Part shown: one piece after another, positions 48,897 to 57,770 of the stretch
How the letters are laid out: each line of letters begins with the position of its first letter
How positions within the stretch are numbered: position 1 is the stretch's first letter
Assembly (NCBI GenBank): GCA_963835165.1
Contig: CAWIGD010000037.1
Coordinates: 62,001 to 126,000, forward strand
Reading direction: 5' to 3'
DNA: 64,000 nucleotides
From: VAZQ01 sp963835165
Lineage (GTDB): Bacteria; Pseudomonadota; Alphaproteobacteria; Rhizobiales; Xanthobacteraceae
The notes under the pieces: model-generated
Database searches by the model: none
Seen by the model: only the letters and a program-made list of their open reading frames with translations
What the model was told of the DNA's origin: nothing
Position numbers and translations under genes: made by a program

Positions 48897-49448
48897 CTAG
48901 AGCCCGAGCTCCTTTTCGACCCAGCGCCGAACCACGTCGCCGTTGAGGAAGGCCAGAGCGGCACGCTCGGCCGCCGGAACGTCGGCGGCGACGACGGTCG
49001 CGACCACCACGTCGCACTTGTCGTTGAAGCCGATCGCGAGCGCCGTGCGCGGCGCGGCATAGGGCATCGTGACCTCATAGGGCCGGCTGCGGCCGTTCAT
49101 CCAGCCGACCGTGATCGGCCGCCCGTCGCGCAGTCCCTTGAACTTGTCGCTGAGCAATTCGAGATCGCCCACACGGTCGAGCTCCGCGTCGTCCGACACG
49201 CCGGTCGCGCAATTGCAGAACCCGAGCTTGGCGCGAACGTAGAGAGCAATGTCGGTGCCGCAATCCGAAGCCGGGCAGCGGAACGCGCGCCCGAGGCCCC
49301 ATTGGTCGAGCGGGAACGGCCATTTGACCTCGCTCCAGGCGGCGCGGGCAGGCTCCGCCGCGGACGCGCGCTGGGCGAAGCCGGACGTCGTCGCATCGCC
49401 CGCGAGGACGACGCCGAGTGCAAGGAGCAGGCTGGCTGGGCGCATCAT
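48897..49448 (-). CDS. Secreted protein of unknown function between purS and purQ
   Basis: 183 residues. Signal peptide MMRPASLLLALGVVLAGDA..., then a mature domain with four cysteines (FRCPASDCGTDIALYVRAKL, GFCNCATG) suggesting disulfides, and a conserved-looking RPYEVTMPYAAPRTALAIGF. No known catalytic motif. Ends 59 nt before purQ and starts 10 nt after purS, so it shares their transcript. Family not recognised by name. Confidence 0.7.
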   Translation of the reverse strand: MMRPASLLLALGVVLAGDATTSGFAQRASAAEPARAAWSEVKWPFPLDQWGLGRAFRCPASDCGTDIALYVRAKLGFCNCATGVSDDAELDRVGDLELLSDKFKGLRDGRPITVGWMNGRSRPYEVTMPYAAPRTALAIGFNDKCDVVVATVVAADVPAAERAALAFLNGDVVRRWVEKELGL

Positions 49449-49457
49449 TCGGGGCCT

Positions 49458-49700
49458 TCAACCAATCAGCTTCACATCGTAATTCTCGATCAGCGTATTG
49501 GCCAGGAGCTTGTCGGCCGCCTGCTTGAGCGCGGCTTCGGCCCGCGTGCGGTTGTCGCCTTCGATCTCGATGTCGAACACCTTGCCCTGGCGCACGCTCG
49601 CCACGCCATCCACGCCAAGAGACTTCAGCGCGCCCTCGATCGCCTTGCCCTGCGGATCGAGGATGCCGGATTTGAGGGTGACGGTCACGCGAGCCTTCAT
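49458..49700 (-). CDS. purS: Phosphoribosylformylglycinamidine synthase subunit PurS
   Basis: 80 residues: MKARVTVTLKSGILDPQGKA, SVRQGKVFDIEIEGDNRTRA, LLANTLIENYDVKLIG; standard length. PurS bridges PurL and PurQ and helps channel ammonia. Separated from purC upstream by two unrelated genes. Confidence 0.95.
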   Translation of the reverse strand: MKARVTVTLKSGILDPQGKAIEGALKSLGVDGVASVRQGKVFDIEIEGDNRTRAEAALKQAADKLLANTLIENYDVKLIG

Positions 49701-49817
49701 CAGGGTTCCTTCGTTTGCGATATGGCGCAGATCGCCCGAACTGCAAGCGGCGGACGGTCAATCACCCCCGATTCGGAGGCGTGCGCATGCCAGCGCCGCA
49801 CCTTAGCGTAAAACGCC

Positions 49818-50550
49818 TCAGTGCACAGGGGCGGCTGTTGATTGCTCCAGGAGCCGCCCACGGCCGGCCACGCGACCGCTCTCGCCGACGAGCCGCAGGG
49901 CGGCCCAGAACGCCGCCTGCGTGCTGGCGACGACCGGAATCCCGTGGCGCTCCTCGAGCGGCTTGGCCACGCCCAGCGTCCGCAGGCCGCCGCACGAAAT
50001 CAGCAGGCCTTGGGCGCCTGGTCCCTCCGCGCATACCTTTGAGCCGAGCGCGATGATATCCGCCTCGCTCTTGCTGCCGGGCTCGCCGAACCCGAACAGG
50101 CCGAAGCCCTGCAGCGCCATCACCTCGAAGCCTTGCGCGCGTGAGGAAGGCCCGCAGCCGGTTGTTGACGTCGTCGGCGTAGGCGGTAGCGACCACGATC
50201 CGGCGCGCGCCGAAGCTGCGCAGCCCGTCGACCACCGCCTGGCTCATGGTGCTCACCGGCAGTCCCGTCGCGGCCCTCAGCTTCTCCATGAGCCGGTCGT
50301 GGAAGTCGGAGCCGCGATAAAAGGTCAAGGAGGTGCCGATCACCATGATTGCATCGACGCCCTGCGCGGCAAGGTATTCGGCGGCGGGGAGAATTGCTTC
50401 GCATGCGCTGTCATAACCGGTCGGCGTGAGCGATCGCACGCCGACACCGCGCGGAATGAACCGCACGTCCGGATACATCTGCAACCCTTCGTCGGGCACG
50501 GTGTCGGCGGCGAACGGCACCACCAGCCCGATCGTGAAGTCCTTGCGCAT
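49818..50550 (-). pseudogene. Asp/Glu racemase superfamily (arylmalonate decarboxylase/maleate isomerase-like), frameshifted
   Basis: First part: KDFTIGLVVPFAADTVPDEG, then VDAIMVIGTSLTFYRGSDFH, then LRSFGARRIVVATAYADDVN. At about 50135-50145 the frame shifts by one extra base; after correction it reads AFLTRAGFEVMALQGFG and continues to 49818 with LLISCGGLRTLGVAKPLEER. A single Cys in SCGGLRT without the first-half Cys resembles arylmalonate decarboxylase. Start MRKDFT has GAGGAG upstream. Inserted between purS and purC beside a Bug protein. Confidence 0.75.
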
Positions 50551-50591
50551 GTCAGTCTCCTCGATTGCCAAATCGACGCGCGGCGGCATCG

Positions 50592-51629
50592 TCAATCCTC
50601 GGTCGCACCGGCGGCGGTGATGATGGGCGCCCATTTCGTGATCTCGGCGCGCAGGTAGGACGCGAATTCCTGCGGCGTGCTCGACAACGGCTGCATGCCG
50701 AGCTGAAGAAAGTGCGACTTGGTCGCAGGCTGGGCGAGAAACGCGGTCAGCGCCTTGTTCAACGCGGCCACGATCGGCGATGGCACGTTCGCGGGGGCAA
50801 CCAGGCTCTGCCAGGAATTCGCCTCGTAGCCGGCAAGCCCGGCCTCGACCAGCGTCGGCACGTCGGGGATGGTCTCGACCCGCTTGCCGACGGTCACGCC
50901 GAGCGCCCTGACGCGGCCCTCGCGCACGAGGCCGGTGACCGGTCCGACGTCGCCGAACATGATCGGGACATGGCCCGCGACAACATCGCCGAGCGCGGGA
51001 CCGCCGCCGCGATACGGAATGTGCCTGATGTCGGTGCCGGTCATGCGCTTGAACAATTCCATATAGATGTGATGCGGCGCGCCCATGCCGCCGGACGCAT
51101 AGCTCAGCTCCCCCGGCTTGGCCTTGGCGAGCGCGACGAGCTCGGACACCGAGTTCGCCGGCAACGACGGATTGACGACCAACACGAACGGCACCGCGGC
51201 GACGAGCGAGATCGGCGAAAAATCGACCAGCGGATCGTAAGGCAGCTTCTTGTAGACGCTCGGGTTGAAGGCCAGGGTTGAGCTCGTGGCCGCGAGCAGC
51301 GTGTAGCCGTCGGGCGCGGAGCGCGCCACATACGCGGCGCCGGTGGCGGTCCCCTGCCCAGGGCGGTTCTCGATGATGAAGGGCTGGCCAAATTGCCGTT
51401 CCAGGCCCTGGGCCAGGAATCGCGCCAGGGCGTCCGTCCCGCCGCCGGCGGCATACGGAACCACGAGGCGCACCGGCCTGGCCGGGTAGTTACTTACCGC
51501 CGAGTCCTTCGTTACCGCGGAGTCCTTCATTATCGCGGAGTCCTGGGCAGCGGCGGAGCCCAGGATGGCAACACAAAGGGCGCCGGTGACGGCGCCCCTG
51601 AGCATTGTCCGGGACCAATGCGGCTTCAT
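50592..51629 (-). CDS. Bug/TctC-family periplasmic substrate-binding protein
   Basis: 345 residues. Signal peptide (RGAVTGALCVAILGSAAAQ), a short repeated linker (KDSAV twice), then the Bug fold: YPARPVRLVVPYAAGGGTDA, FIIENRPGQGTATGAAYVAR, and HIPYRGGGPALGDVVAGHVP. No tctA or tctB nearby, so an orphan binding protein. It lies between purC and the AMDase-like gene on the same strand; the pair may handle a dicarboxylate. Confidence 0.9.
   Translation of the reverse strand: MKPHWSRTMLRGAVTGALCVAILGSAAAQDSAIMKDSAVTKDSAVSNYPARPVRLVVPYAAGGGTDALARFLAQGLERQFGQPFIIENRPGQGTATGAAYVARSAPDGYTLLAATSSTLAFNPSVYKKLPYDPLVDFSPISLVAAVPFVLVVNPSLPANSVSELVALAKAKPGELSYASGGMGAPHHIYMELFKRMTGTDIRHIPYRGGGPALGDVVAGHVPIMFGDVGPVTGLVREGRVRALGVTVGKRVETIPDVPTLVEAGLAGYEANSWQSLVAPANVPSPIVAALNKALTAFLAQPATKSHFLQLGMQPLSSTPQEFASYLRAEITKWAPIITAAGATED
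51495..51548. repeat. Tandem 18-bp repeat inside the Bug gene
   Basis: Three copies of an 18-nt unit around GCGGAGTCCTT (51495-51512, 51513-51530, 51531-51548). In the gene's frame these encode a six-residue repeat (KDSA plus two variable residues) just after the signal peptide, so copy-number change would keep the frame. Confidence 0.7.
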
Positions 51630-51658
51630 CGCATCGCCCTTGGCGGCAGCGAGTGGTT

Positions 51659-52426
51659 TCAGCCCTTCACGAGGACCGGCCCGGAGCCTTGCGGCCGCTC
51701 GCCCTCGCTCATGATGCCGAGACGCTTGGCGACCTCGGTATAGGCCTCCACCAGTCCGCCGAGATCGCGGCGGAAGCGGTCCTTGTCGAGCTTCTCGCTC
51801 GACTTGATATCCCAGAGCCGGCAGGAATCGGGCGAGATCTCGTCCGCTACCACGATCCGCATGAGATCGTTCTCCCACAAGCGGCCGGTCTCCATCTTGA
51901 AATCCACAAGGCGGATGCCGACGCCGAGGAACAGGCCGGAGAGGAAATCATTGACGCGTATGGCGAGCGCCATGATGTCGTCGATCTCCTGCGGCGTCGC
52001 CCACCCGAACGCAGTGATGTGCTCCTCCGACACCATCGGATCGCCGAGCTGATCGTTCTTGTAATAGAACTCGATGATCGAGCGCGGAAGCTGCGTGCCC
52101 TCCTCGATGCCGAGGCGCTGCGACAGCGTACCGGCGGCCACATTGCGCACGACCACTTCGAGCGGAATGATCTCCACCTCACGGATCAACTGCTCGCGCA
52201 TGTTGAGGCGTTTGATGAAATGCGTCGGGACCCCGATGTCGTTCAGGTGCTGAAAGACATATTCGGAGATCCGGTTGTTGAGGACGCCCTTGCCTTCGAT
52301 GACCTCATGCTTCTTTGCGTTGAAGGCGGTCGCGTCGTCCTTGAAGTGCTGGATCAGCGTTCCGGGCTCCGGTCCTTCATAAAGGACCTTCGCCTTGCCT
52401 TCATAGATGCGGCGACGGCGGCTCAT
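51659..52426 (-). CDS. purC: Phosphoribosylaminoimidazole-succinocarboxamide synthase
   Basis: 255 residues, normal length; joins aspartate to CAIR in purine synthesis. MSRRRRIYEGKAKVLYEGPE, VEIIPLEVVVRNVAAGTLSQ, RLVDFKMETGR, and DEISPDSCRLWD are family signatures. I take the ATG at 52426; an ATG 10 codons upstream is in frame. First gene of the pur cluster on this strand. Confidence 0.95.
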   Translation of the reverse strand: MSRRRRIYEGKAKVLYEGPEPGTLIQHFKDDATAFNAKKHEVIEGKGVLNNRISEYVFQHLNDIGVPTHFIKRLNMREQLIREVEIIPLEVVVRNVAAGTLSQRLGIEEGTQLPRSIIEFYYKNDQLGDPMVSEEHITAFGWATPQEIDDIMALAIRVNDFLSGLFLGVGIRLVDFKMETGRLWENDLMRIVVADEISPDSCRLWDIKSSEKLDKDRFRRDLGGLVEAYTEVAKRLGIMSEGERPQGSGPVLVKG

Positions 52427-52794
52427 CGGAGTGTACCGTGGTTTGTTGATGTCCATCTGGATGCCGTGGCTCCGGTTTGATTTGATGTCCGCGGCGGCGG
52501 CGCGTGGCGGCGCGACAAAAAAGCTTGAACATGCGACGCGTCCACATGGGCAAGCTAGCCGATCACGCTGCGCAGCACAATCGCGTCAAGGGCGTTTTGT
52601 TGCGCGTCCAAAGCCGGGCGAATCGTTTCACCGGTCAGTTGCCTTGACGATGGCGGGCCGCTATGCAAGGCCGCATTAGTTCCCCCGGTGGATGGAAGTG
52701 TGAAGGCCATCGAAGCTAGACTTGATGCAACGTGCGGTTCGGAACGAAGTCGAAGGCGAGAGCGGCCGGCCGCTCCCGAGACAGCGAGGCAGGC
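52427..52794. promoter_or_regulatory. Divergent intergenic region between purC and the ATP synthase zeta gene
   Basis: About 370 nt with no protein-like frame and no strong palindrome that I can see. It must hold the promoters for both divergent genes; I cannot locate them with confidence. Confidence 0.4.
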
Positions 52795-53118
52795 ATGACA
52801 ACGTTCGACAAACGCGAAGAAGGTTTCGAAAAGAAGTTCGCCATCGACGAAGAACTTAAATTCAAGGCGAACGCCCGTCGCAACCGGCTGCTCGGCCTGT
52901 GGGCGGCGGCCAAGCTCGGACTCTCCGGCGCCGAAGCGGACGCCTACGCCAAGGAGGTGGTGGTGGCGGATTTCGAAGAGGCGGGTGAGGACGACGTGTA
53001 CCGCAAGATCCGTCGGGATCTGGATGCCAAGGGCATCAAGGAATCCGATCAGCAGATTCGCAGCGCGATGGATGAACTGATGGCCAAGGCAGTCCAGGAA
53101 ATCCAAGCAGGCAAATAG
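52795..53118 (+). CDS. ATP synthase zeta subunit / DUF1476 protein
   Basis: 107 residues, all-helical: MTTFDKREEGFEKKFAIDEE, RRNRLLGLWAAAKLGLSGAE, then a charged middle and SAMDELMAKAVQEIQAGK. This is the alphaproteobacterial F1-ATPase inhibitor zeta subunit (DUF1476) that blocks rotation in the hydrolysis direction. Stand-alone gene, as usual. Confidence 0.92.
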   Translation: MTTFDKREEGFEKKFAIDEELKFKANARRNRLLGLWAAAKLGLSGAEADAYAKEVVVADFEEAGEDDVYRKIRRDLDAKGIKESDQQIRSAMDELMAKAVQEIQAGK

Positions 53119-53292
53119 CAACGCCGCGCGCGAGCGTCATCGCCGGCTCCAGTCGAAACCGGAAGCGAACCATAGCGACCCTCCAACACCGCCGTTTTCG
53201 AGCTAAGTTCCACCCTCGGGGATGACCGGATCGTCCGCCCCCTGTCTTCGCGGCAGCCGTTTCGCGGACGATGAGCAAAGGACGATGTTCTC

Positions 53293-54069
53293 ATGACCAC
53301 GCAACCCTTTTCGCTCGCCCGCCGGCTGGGCGCCGGCGAGACCGTCTACAGCGGCTGGTGCGGCCTGCCTTCTCCAATCGTCGCCGAGCTGGTCGGCCGC
53401 GAGGGCTTTCCCGCGGTCACGCTCGACGGCCAGCACGGCCTGTGGGACACCGCCTCGGTGCTGGCCGCGGTTGCGCAGGTGCGCCAGGGCGGCGCGGCGC
53501 CGATTGTGCGGATCCCCGTCGGCGAATTCGCCACCGCAAGCCGTGCACTCGATTTCGGCGCCGAAGGCATCATCGCGCCGATGATCAACACGCCGGCGGA
53601 TGCGCGTGCCTACGTATCGTTCGCCAAATTCCCGCCGATCGGTGAGCGCAGCTGGGGGCCGCACCGTGCCACCACGCTAGCCAACATGCCGGACCAGAAG
53701 GTCTACCTGCGCGAGGCCAACGCCCTCACCGTCACTTTCGCCATGATCGAAACGCGCACAGCGCTCGACAATGTCGAGGCGATCGCGGCCACGCCCGGGA
53801 TCGACGCGCTTTTCCTCGGGCCGGCGGACCTCTCGATCGCGCTCACCAATGGCGCCGACGTCGATCCGATGTCGCGCGAGGTCGATCGCGAACTCGACCG
53901 TATCACCGCGGCGGCGAGCAAGGCCGGCAAGATCATGGGCGCCTATTGCCACTCCGCCGAGCGCGCCGTCGCCCTGGCCAAGCGCGGCGTGCGCTTTCTC
54001 GCGGTCGGCAGCGACATGGGCTTTCTGCGCGCGGGAGCTGCCGCGGCACTCAAGGTGCTCAAGGGTTAG
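53293..54069 (+). CDS. HpcH/HpaI-family aldolase
   Basis: 258-residue class II pyruvate-type aldolase: VTLDGQHGLWD near the N-terminus, PIVRIPVGEFATASRALDFG, GAEGIIAPMINTPADARAYV, then the metal Glu in FAMIETRTALDN and Asp in LGPADLS. Cleaves 2-oxo-3-deoxy acids or hydroxy-diacids, commonly from aromatic or sugar breakdown. Monocistronic; substrate unknown. Confidence 0.88.
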   Translation: MTTQPFSLARRLGAGETVYSGWCGLPSPIVAELVGREGFPAVTLDGQHGLWDTASVLAAVAQVRQGGAAPIVRIPVGEFATASRALDFGAEGIIAPMINTPADARAYVSFAKFPPIGERSWGPHRATTLANMPDQKVYLREANALTVTFAMIETRTALDNVEAIAATPGIDALFLGPADLSIALTNGADVDPMSREVDRELDRITAAASKAGKIMGAYCHSAERAVALAKRGVRFLAVGSDMGFLRAGAAAALKVLKG

Positions 54070-54133
54070 CCGCGCGGCGCGGACGACGAACAACGAGACC
54101 CGGGACCGATCCCGCTTTCGCTTCGCTGCTCGA

Positions 54134-55339
54134 TCAACGGCGACCGGCGATCGAGGCCGCTAGACCATCAAGCACCTGCGGCAGATCGGTTTCGATCATG
54201 CTCGCGTCGACGGCGAGCACACGATAGCCGCGCTCGACCAGCCACGCACGTTTGTCATTTCGCGCCTTGGCCGCGACGTCGCTTTCCTGTGCCGGCACGA
54301 CGTCGATAACCACGCGCAACGGAAAGGAGACGAAATCGGTGATGTGGGTCCCGACCGGGACCTGCCGCTTGAAGCCGTTTCCCGCAAAGCGCCGATCGGT
54401 GGTAAGAGCCTCCCATAACACACGGTCGGCATCGGTAGGATTGCGGCGAAGGAGCCGCGCCAGTCCGCGCACGGGTCCGCGTTCGCCCGGCGCGCGCGCT
54501 TCGGCATGTTCCGCGAGCAGCGCGCGCAAGGCGGTCGCCTCCTCGCCGTCGAGCACGCCGCCGCGCGCGGGACCCTTGCGGCCTTCGGTCAGCGCCACCA
54601 CGATGCCGTGCAAGGTCTGGATATCCTGCTTGGTCGGCTGCATGCGCGCAAAGATGTTGCGCAGATTGACCAGCATGGTGGCGCGCTTGTCCAGCGGTCG
54701 AAAATATTCGACGGCGTCGAGCTGGCGCTCGAGATTTGCGAACAGGGCCTGCACCTGTTCCTTGCCGGCCGGCTCCGATTTCCGCGGCATGGTGAAGGGA
54801 AGCACGCCGCCGGACGCAAGCTTGAACCACTCGTAGGCGACGAGCGCGACCGCCTGCGCAAGGTTGAGCGACGCAAACGCGGGATTGACCGGAAAGGTGA
54901 CGATGCGGTCGGCAAGCGCCACCTCATGGTTTTCGAGACCATAGCGCTCGCGCCCGAACAGCACCGCCACGTTCTCGCCCGCAGCCACGTGCGGCGCCAG
55001 GAACGCGGCCGCCTCGTCCGGGCCGAGCACGGGCTTCGCCTGGTCGTGGGCGCGCGCCGTCGTGGCCAGGACGACGGTGCAGTCTGCGATGGCCGCCGTC
55101 AGGTCGTCGAACAGCGCGGCCTGGTCGAGAATGCGGTCGGCGCCCGAGGCCGAGCGTTGCGCCTGAGTGTTGGGCCAGCCGTCGCGTGGCTTGACGAGCC
55201 GCAAGCGCCCGAGCCCGAAATTGGCCATCACGCGGGCCGCCGCGCCGATGTTCTCGCCGAGTTGCGGCTCGACCAGGATGATGACCGGCCCCGCCGCCGC
55301 TACCCAGTTCCTGGTCTTGTCGGTTCCCGCACCCGGCAT
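54134..55339 (-). CDS. TrmJ-like rRNA/tRNA methyltransferase fused to a DUF559 domain
   Basis: 401 residues. N-terminal SpoU/TrmJ fold: VIILVEPQLGENIGAAARVM, FGRERYGLENHEVALADRIV, and NPAFASLNLAQAVALVAYEW, likely 2'-O-methylating tRNA position 32. C-terminal residues ~285-395 form a DUF559/very-short-patch-repair-like domain: RRNPTDADRVLWEALTTDRR, FAGNGFKRQVPVGTHITDFV. The usual nuclease block ending in DG..H is replaced by VVIDVVPAQES, so nuclease activity is doubtful. Starts 7 nt after the serine hydrolase stop. Confidence 0.85.
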   Translation of the reverse strand: MPGAGTDKTRNWVAAAGPVIILVEPQLGENIGAAARVMANFGLGRLRLVKPRDGWPNTQAQRSASGADRILDQAALFDDLTAAIADCTVVLATTARAHDQAKPVLGPDEAAAFLAPHVAAGENVAVLFGRERYGLENHEVALADRIVTFPVNPAFASLNLAQAVALVAYEWFKLASGGVLPFTMPRKSEPAGKEQVQALFANLERQLDAVEYFRPLDKRATMLVNLRNIFARMQPTKQDIQTLHGIVVALTEGRKGPARGGVLDGEEATALRALLAEHAEARAPGERGPVRGLARLLRRNPTDADRVLWEALTTDRRFAGNGFKRQVPVGTHITDFVSFPLRVVIDVVPAQESDVAAKARNDKRAWLVERGYRVLAVDASMIETDLPQVLDGLAASIAGRR

Positions 55340-55346
55340 GACGGCT

Positions 55347-56273
55347 CTATTCCCGCTCACCGCCGGCGATGCCGCGCGCGATCTCGACCACCCGCTGCTC
55401 GACCAGTCCTTGATCGTCGACCGGCGCGAAAGCGGCCGCCGTCACCGCGGTCGCCGGCGCCGGGAAGTGGTAGACCGCGCCCGTGCTCGACGGTCCCTGC
55501 CCGGTGTGTCCCATGAAGCTCGGTGGCGCGGTGGTGTCGATCATCAATCCAAGACCATAGCCCGGCGCCTGCCAGGGCCGGCCCGGGATCGGCGCGCCCA
55601 GACGGAAGCTCTCTCGCATGGCGCGCAACGAGGCCGAGGACAGCAGATCGCCGCGCAGCAATCGGTCGAGCAACAGCGCCGCGGCGGCGGGCGATCCGAC
55701 CATGAGCCCGTGATAGACCCACCCGGGATGATAGGTCCCGGCGTTGCCCCAGCGGGTCCCAACCAACTCTTCCGGCGTCCGGGCAAAACCAGCATGCGCG
55801 ATGCCGAGCGGGGTCAGCACCAGATGCGAGAGCGCCTCGCCGATCTCCTCGCCCGTGGCATGTTCGATCAACTGACGCACGAACAGATAGCCTACATTCG
55901 AATACATCCAGCTCGTACCGGGCTCGAACCCGGGCGCGTGCGAATATACCCGTGCGAGCAGCTTGCCGACCGGCCAGGGCGACCGACCGCGCGCCACCGC
56001 GTCATGATAGGCGTCGAGGGACCCGTAATCGGGCACGCCCGCACGATGCTGCAGCAACTGGCGCAGCGTGTAGCGCCGGCCGGCAAGCGGCGTGTCGAGC
56101 GTGAGCCGTCCGGCATCGACGAGCACGAGCGCGGCGGCAGCGAGCACGGTCTTGGTGAAGCTCCACCACGGGACCGGAGCATCCGCGACATCGCCGGCGG
56201 CGAGCATCCCGTCCACCACGGTGGCGGTCACGACCTCGACATCAGGCCGTTTCGTGCTGTCGGTGCGGGTCAT
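55347..56273 (-). CDS. Beta-lactamase-like serine hydrolase
   Basis: 308 residues of the class C/beta-lactamase fold: nucleophile motif SFTK (Ser38-Lys41), Tyr124-Ser-Asn126 in MYSNVGYLFVRQLIEHATGE, and a GHTG in place of KTG (HTG). No signal peptide visible, so perhaps an esterase or peptidase rather than a lactamase. Start MTRTDS; a long upstream extension overlaps the icd promoter and is not protein-like. Confidence 0.82.
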   Translation of the reverse strand: MTRTDSTKRPDVEVVTATVVDGMLAAGDVADAPVPWWSFTKTVLAAAALVLVDAGRLTLDTPLAGRRYTLRQLLQHRAGVPDYGSLDAYHDAVARGRSPWPVGKLLARVYSHAPGFEPGTSWMYSNVGYLFVRQLIEHATGEEIGEALSHLVLTPLGIAHAGFARTPEELVGTRWGNAGTYHPGWVYHGLMVGSPAAAALLLDRLLRGDLLSSASLRAMRESFRLGAPIPGRPWQAPGYGLGLMIDTTAPPSFMGHTGQGPSSTGAVYHFPAPATAVTAAAFAPVDDQGLVEQRVVEIARGIAGGERE

Positions 56274-56464
56274 CCGTGCTCTCCACCGGTGGTATAGCGC
56301 GAATGCCTGAGAAAAAGGCAGAGCCTGCGGCCGAGCGCCTTTCACCCCTGCCGCGCCAGTGCTATAGCGACGCCCGCCGGGCGAGGCGCCGTCAGGAGCG
56401 CTCGTCGTCTTCCTCTCCCTCCCGAGGCGCCTCTTCGGCCTGAAGGCGCTCGCAAAGGTCCCCA

Positions 56465-57676
56465 ATGGCGAAAATCCAAGTCAAGAATCCGGTCGTCGAA
56501 ATGGACGGCGACGAGATGACCCGCATCATTTGGCATCTCATCAAGGAAAAGCTGATCCATCCCTATCTCGATGTCGAACTGCTCTACTACGACCTCGGCA
56601 TGCAGAAGCGCGACGAGACGCGCGATCGGATCACGATCGAAGCGGCGGAGGCGATCAAGAAGGTCGGCGTCGGCGTCAAATGCGCCACCATCACGCCCGA
56701 CGAAGGGCGGGTGAAGGAATTCGGCCTCAAGGAAATGTACCGCTCGCCCAACGGCACCATCCGCAACATTCTGGGCGGCGTCATCTTCCGCGAGCCGATC
56801 CTCTGCAAGAATGTGCCGCGGCTCGTGCCCGGCTGGACCAAGCCGATCATCATCGGCCGCCACGCCTACGGCGACCAGTACCGCGCCACCGATTTCAAGG
56901 TACCCGGCAAAGGCAAGCTGTCGCTCACGTTCGTGGGCGACGACGGCACCAAGATCGAGCGCGAGGTGTTCCGCTTCCCCGGCGCGGGGGTCGCCATGGC
57001 GATGTACAATCTCGACGACTCCATCCGCGACTTCGCCCGCGCGTCGCTCAATTACGGACTCAATCGCGGCTATCCGGTCTATCTCTCGACCAAGAACACC
57101 ATCGTCAAAGTCTATGATGGCCGGTTCAAGGACATCTTCCAGGAAATCTACGACAGCGAATTCAAGGCTGAGTTCGAGAAGAAGAAAATCTTCTACGAGC
57201 ACCGCCTTATAGACGACATGGTGGCGGCCGCGCTGAAATGGTCGGGCGGCTACGTCTGGGCCTGCAAGAATTACGACGGCGATGTGCAGTCGGACACGGT
57301 CGCCCAGGGTTACGGATCGCTCGGGCTGATGACCTCGGTGCTGATGACGCCGGACGGCAAGGTAGTCGAGGCCGAAGCCGCGCACGGCACGGTGACGCGC
57401 CACTACCGCCAGCACCAGAAGGGCGAGCAGACGTCGACCAACTCGGTCGCCTCGATCTATGCCTGGACCCGCGGGCTTGCGCACCGCGCCAAGCTCGACT
57501 CCAATGCCGAACTGGCGAAATTCGCCACCACCCTGGAGAAGGTCACGGTCGACACCGTGGAGTCCGGCTTCATGACGAAAGACCTTGCGCTGTTGGTGGG
57601 CGCCGACCAGAAGTGGCTCTCCACCACCGGCTTCCTCGACAAGATCGATGAGAACCTGAAAAAGGCGATGGCCTGA
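56465..57676 (+). CDS. icd: NADP-dependent isocitrate dehydrogenase, eukaryotic-type
   Basis: 403 residues; TCA-cycle oxidative decarboxylation of isocitrate. MAKIQVKNPVVEMDGDEMTR, MYRSPNGTIRNILGGVIFRE, and AEAAHGTVTRHYRQHQKGEQ are typical of the dimeric type II (mitochondrial-like) Idh of alphaproteobacteria. Full length. Confidence 0.95.
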   Translation: MAKIQVKNPVVEMDGDEMTRIIWHLIKEKLIHPYLDVELLYYDLGMQKRDETRDRITIEAAEAIKKVGVGVKCATITPDEGRVKEFGLKEMYRSPNGTIRNILGGVIFREPILCKNVPRLVPGWTKPIIIGRHAYGDQYRATDFKVPGKGKLSLTFVGDDGTKIEREVFRFPGAGVAMAMYNLDDSIRDFARASLNYGLNRGYPVYLSTKNTIVKVYDGRFKDIFQEIYDSEFKAEFEKKKIFYEHRLIDDMVAAALKWSGGYVWACKNYDGDVQSDTVAQGYGSLGLMTSVLMTPDGKVVEAEAAHGTVTRHYRQHQKGEQTSTNSVASIYAWTRGLAHRAKLDSNAELAKFATTLEKVTVDTVESGFMTKDLALLVGADQKWLSTTGFLDKIDENLKKAMA

Positions 57677-57770
57677 CGAGCGGCTCGCAAATGGACTTTA
57701 GGCCGGCGCCGGACCGACTGTTGCGCAGGACACCGGCGCCGGACCTCGAACCAGGGAGGAGGCCCAATCG

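Noticed and set aside
55347..56273. Antibiotic-resistance beta-lactamase
   Set aside because: SxxK and YxN are present, but no signal peptide is visible and the family includes many esterases; resistance cannot be claimed.
57700..57750. Direct repeat of CCGGCGCCGGACC after icd as a terminator or integration site
   Set aside because: Short GC-rich direct repeats are expected by chance in this composition and no hairpin with a T-run is present.
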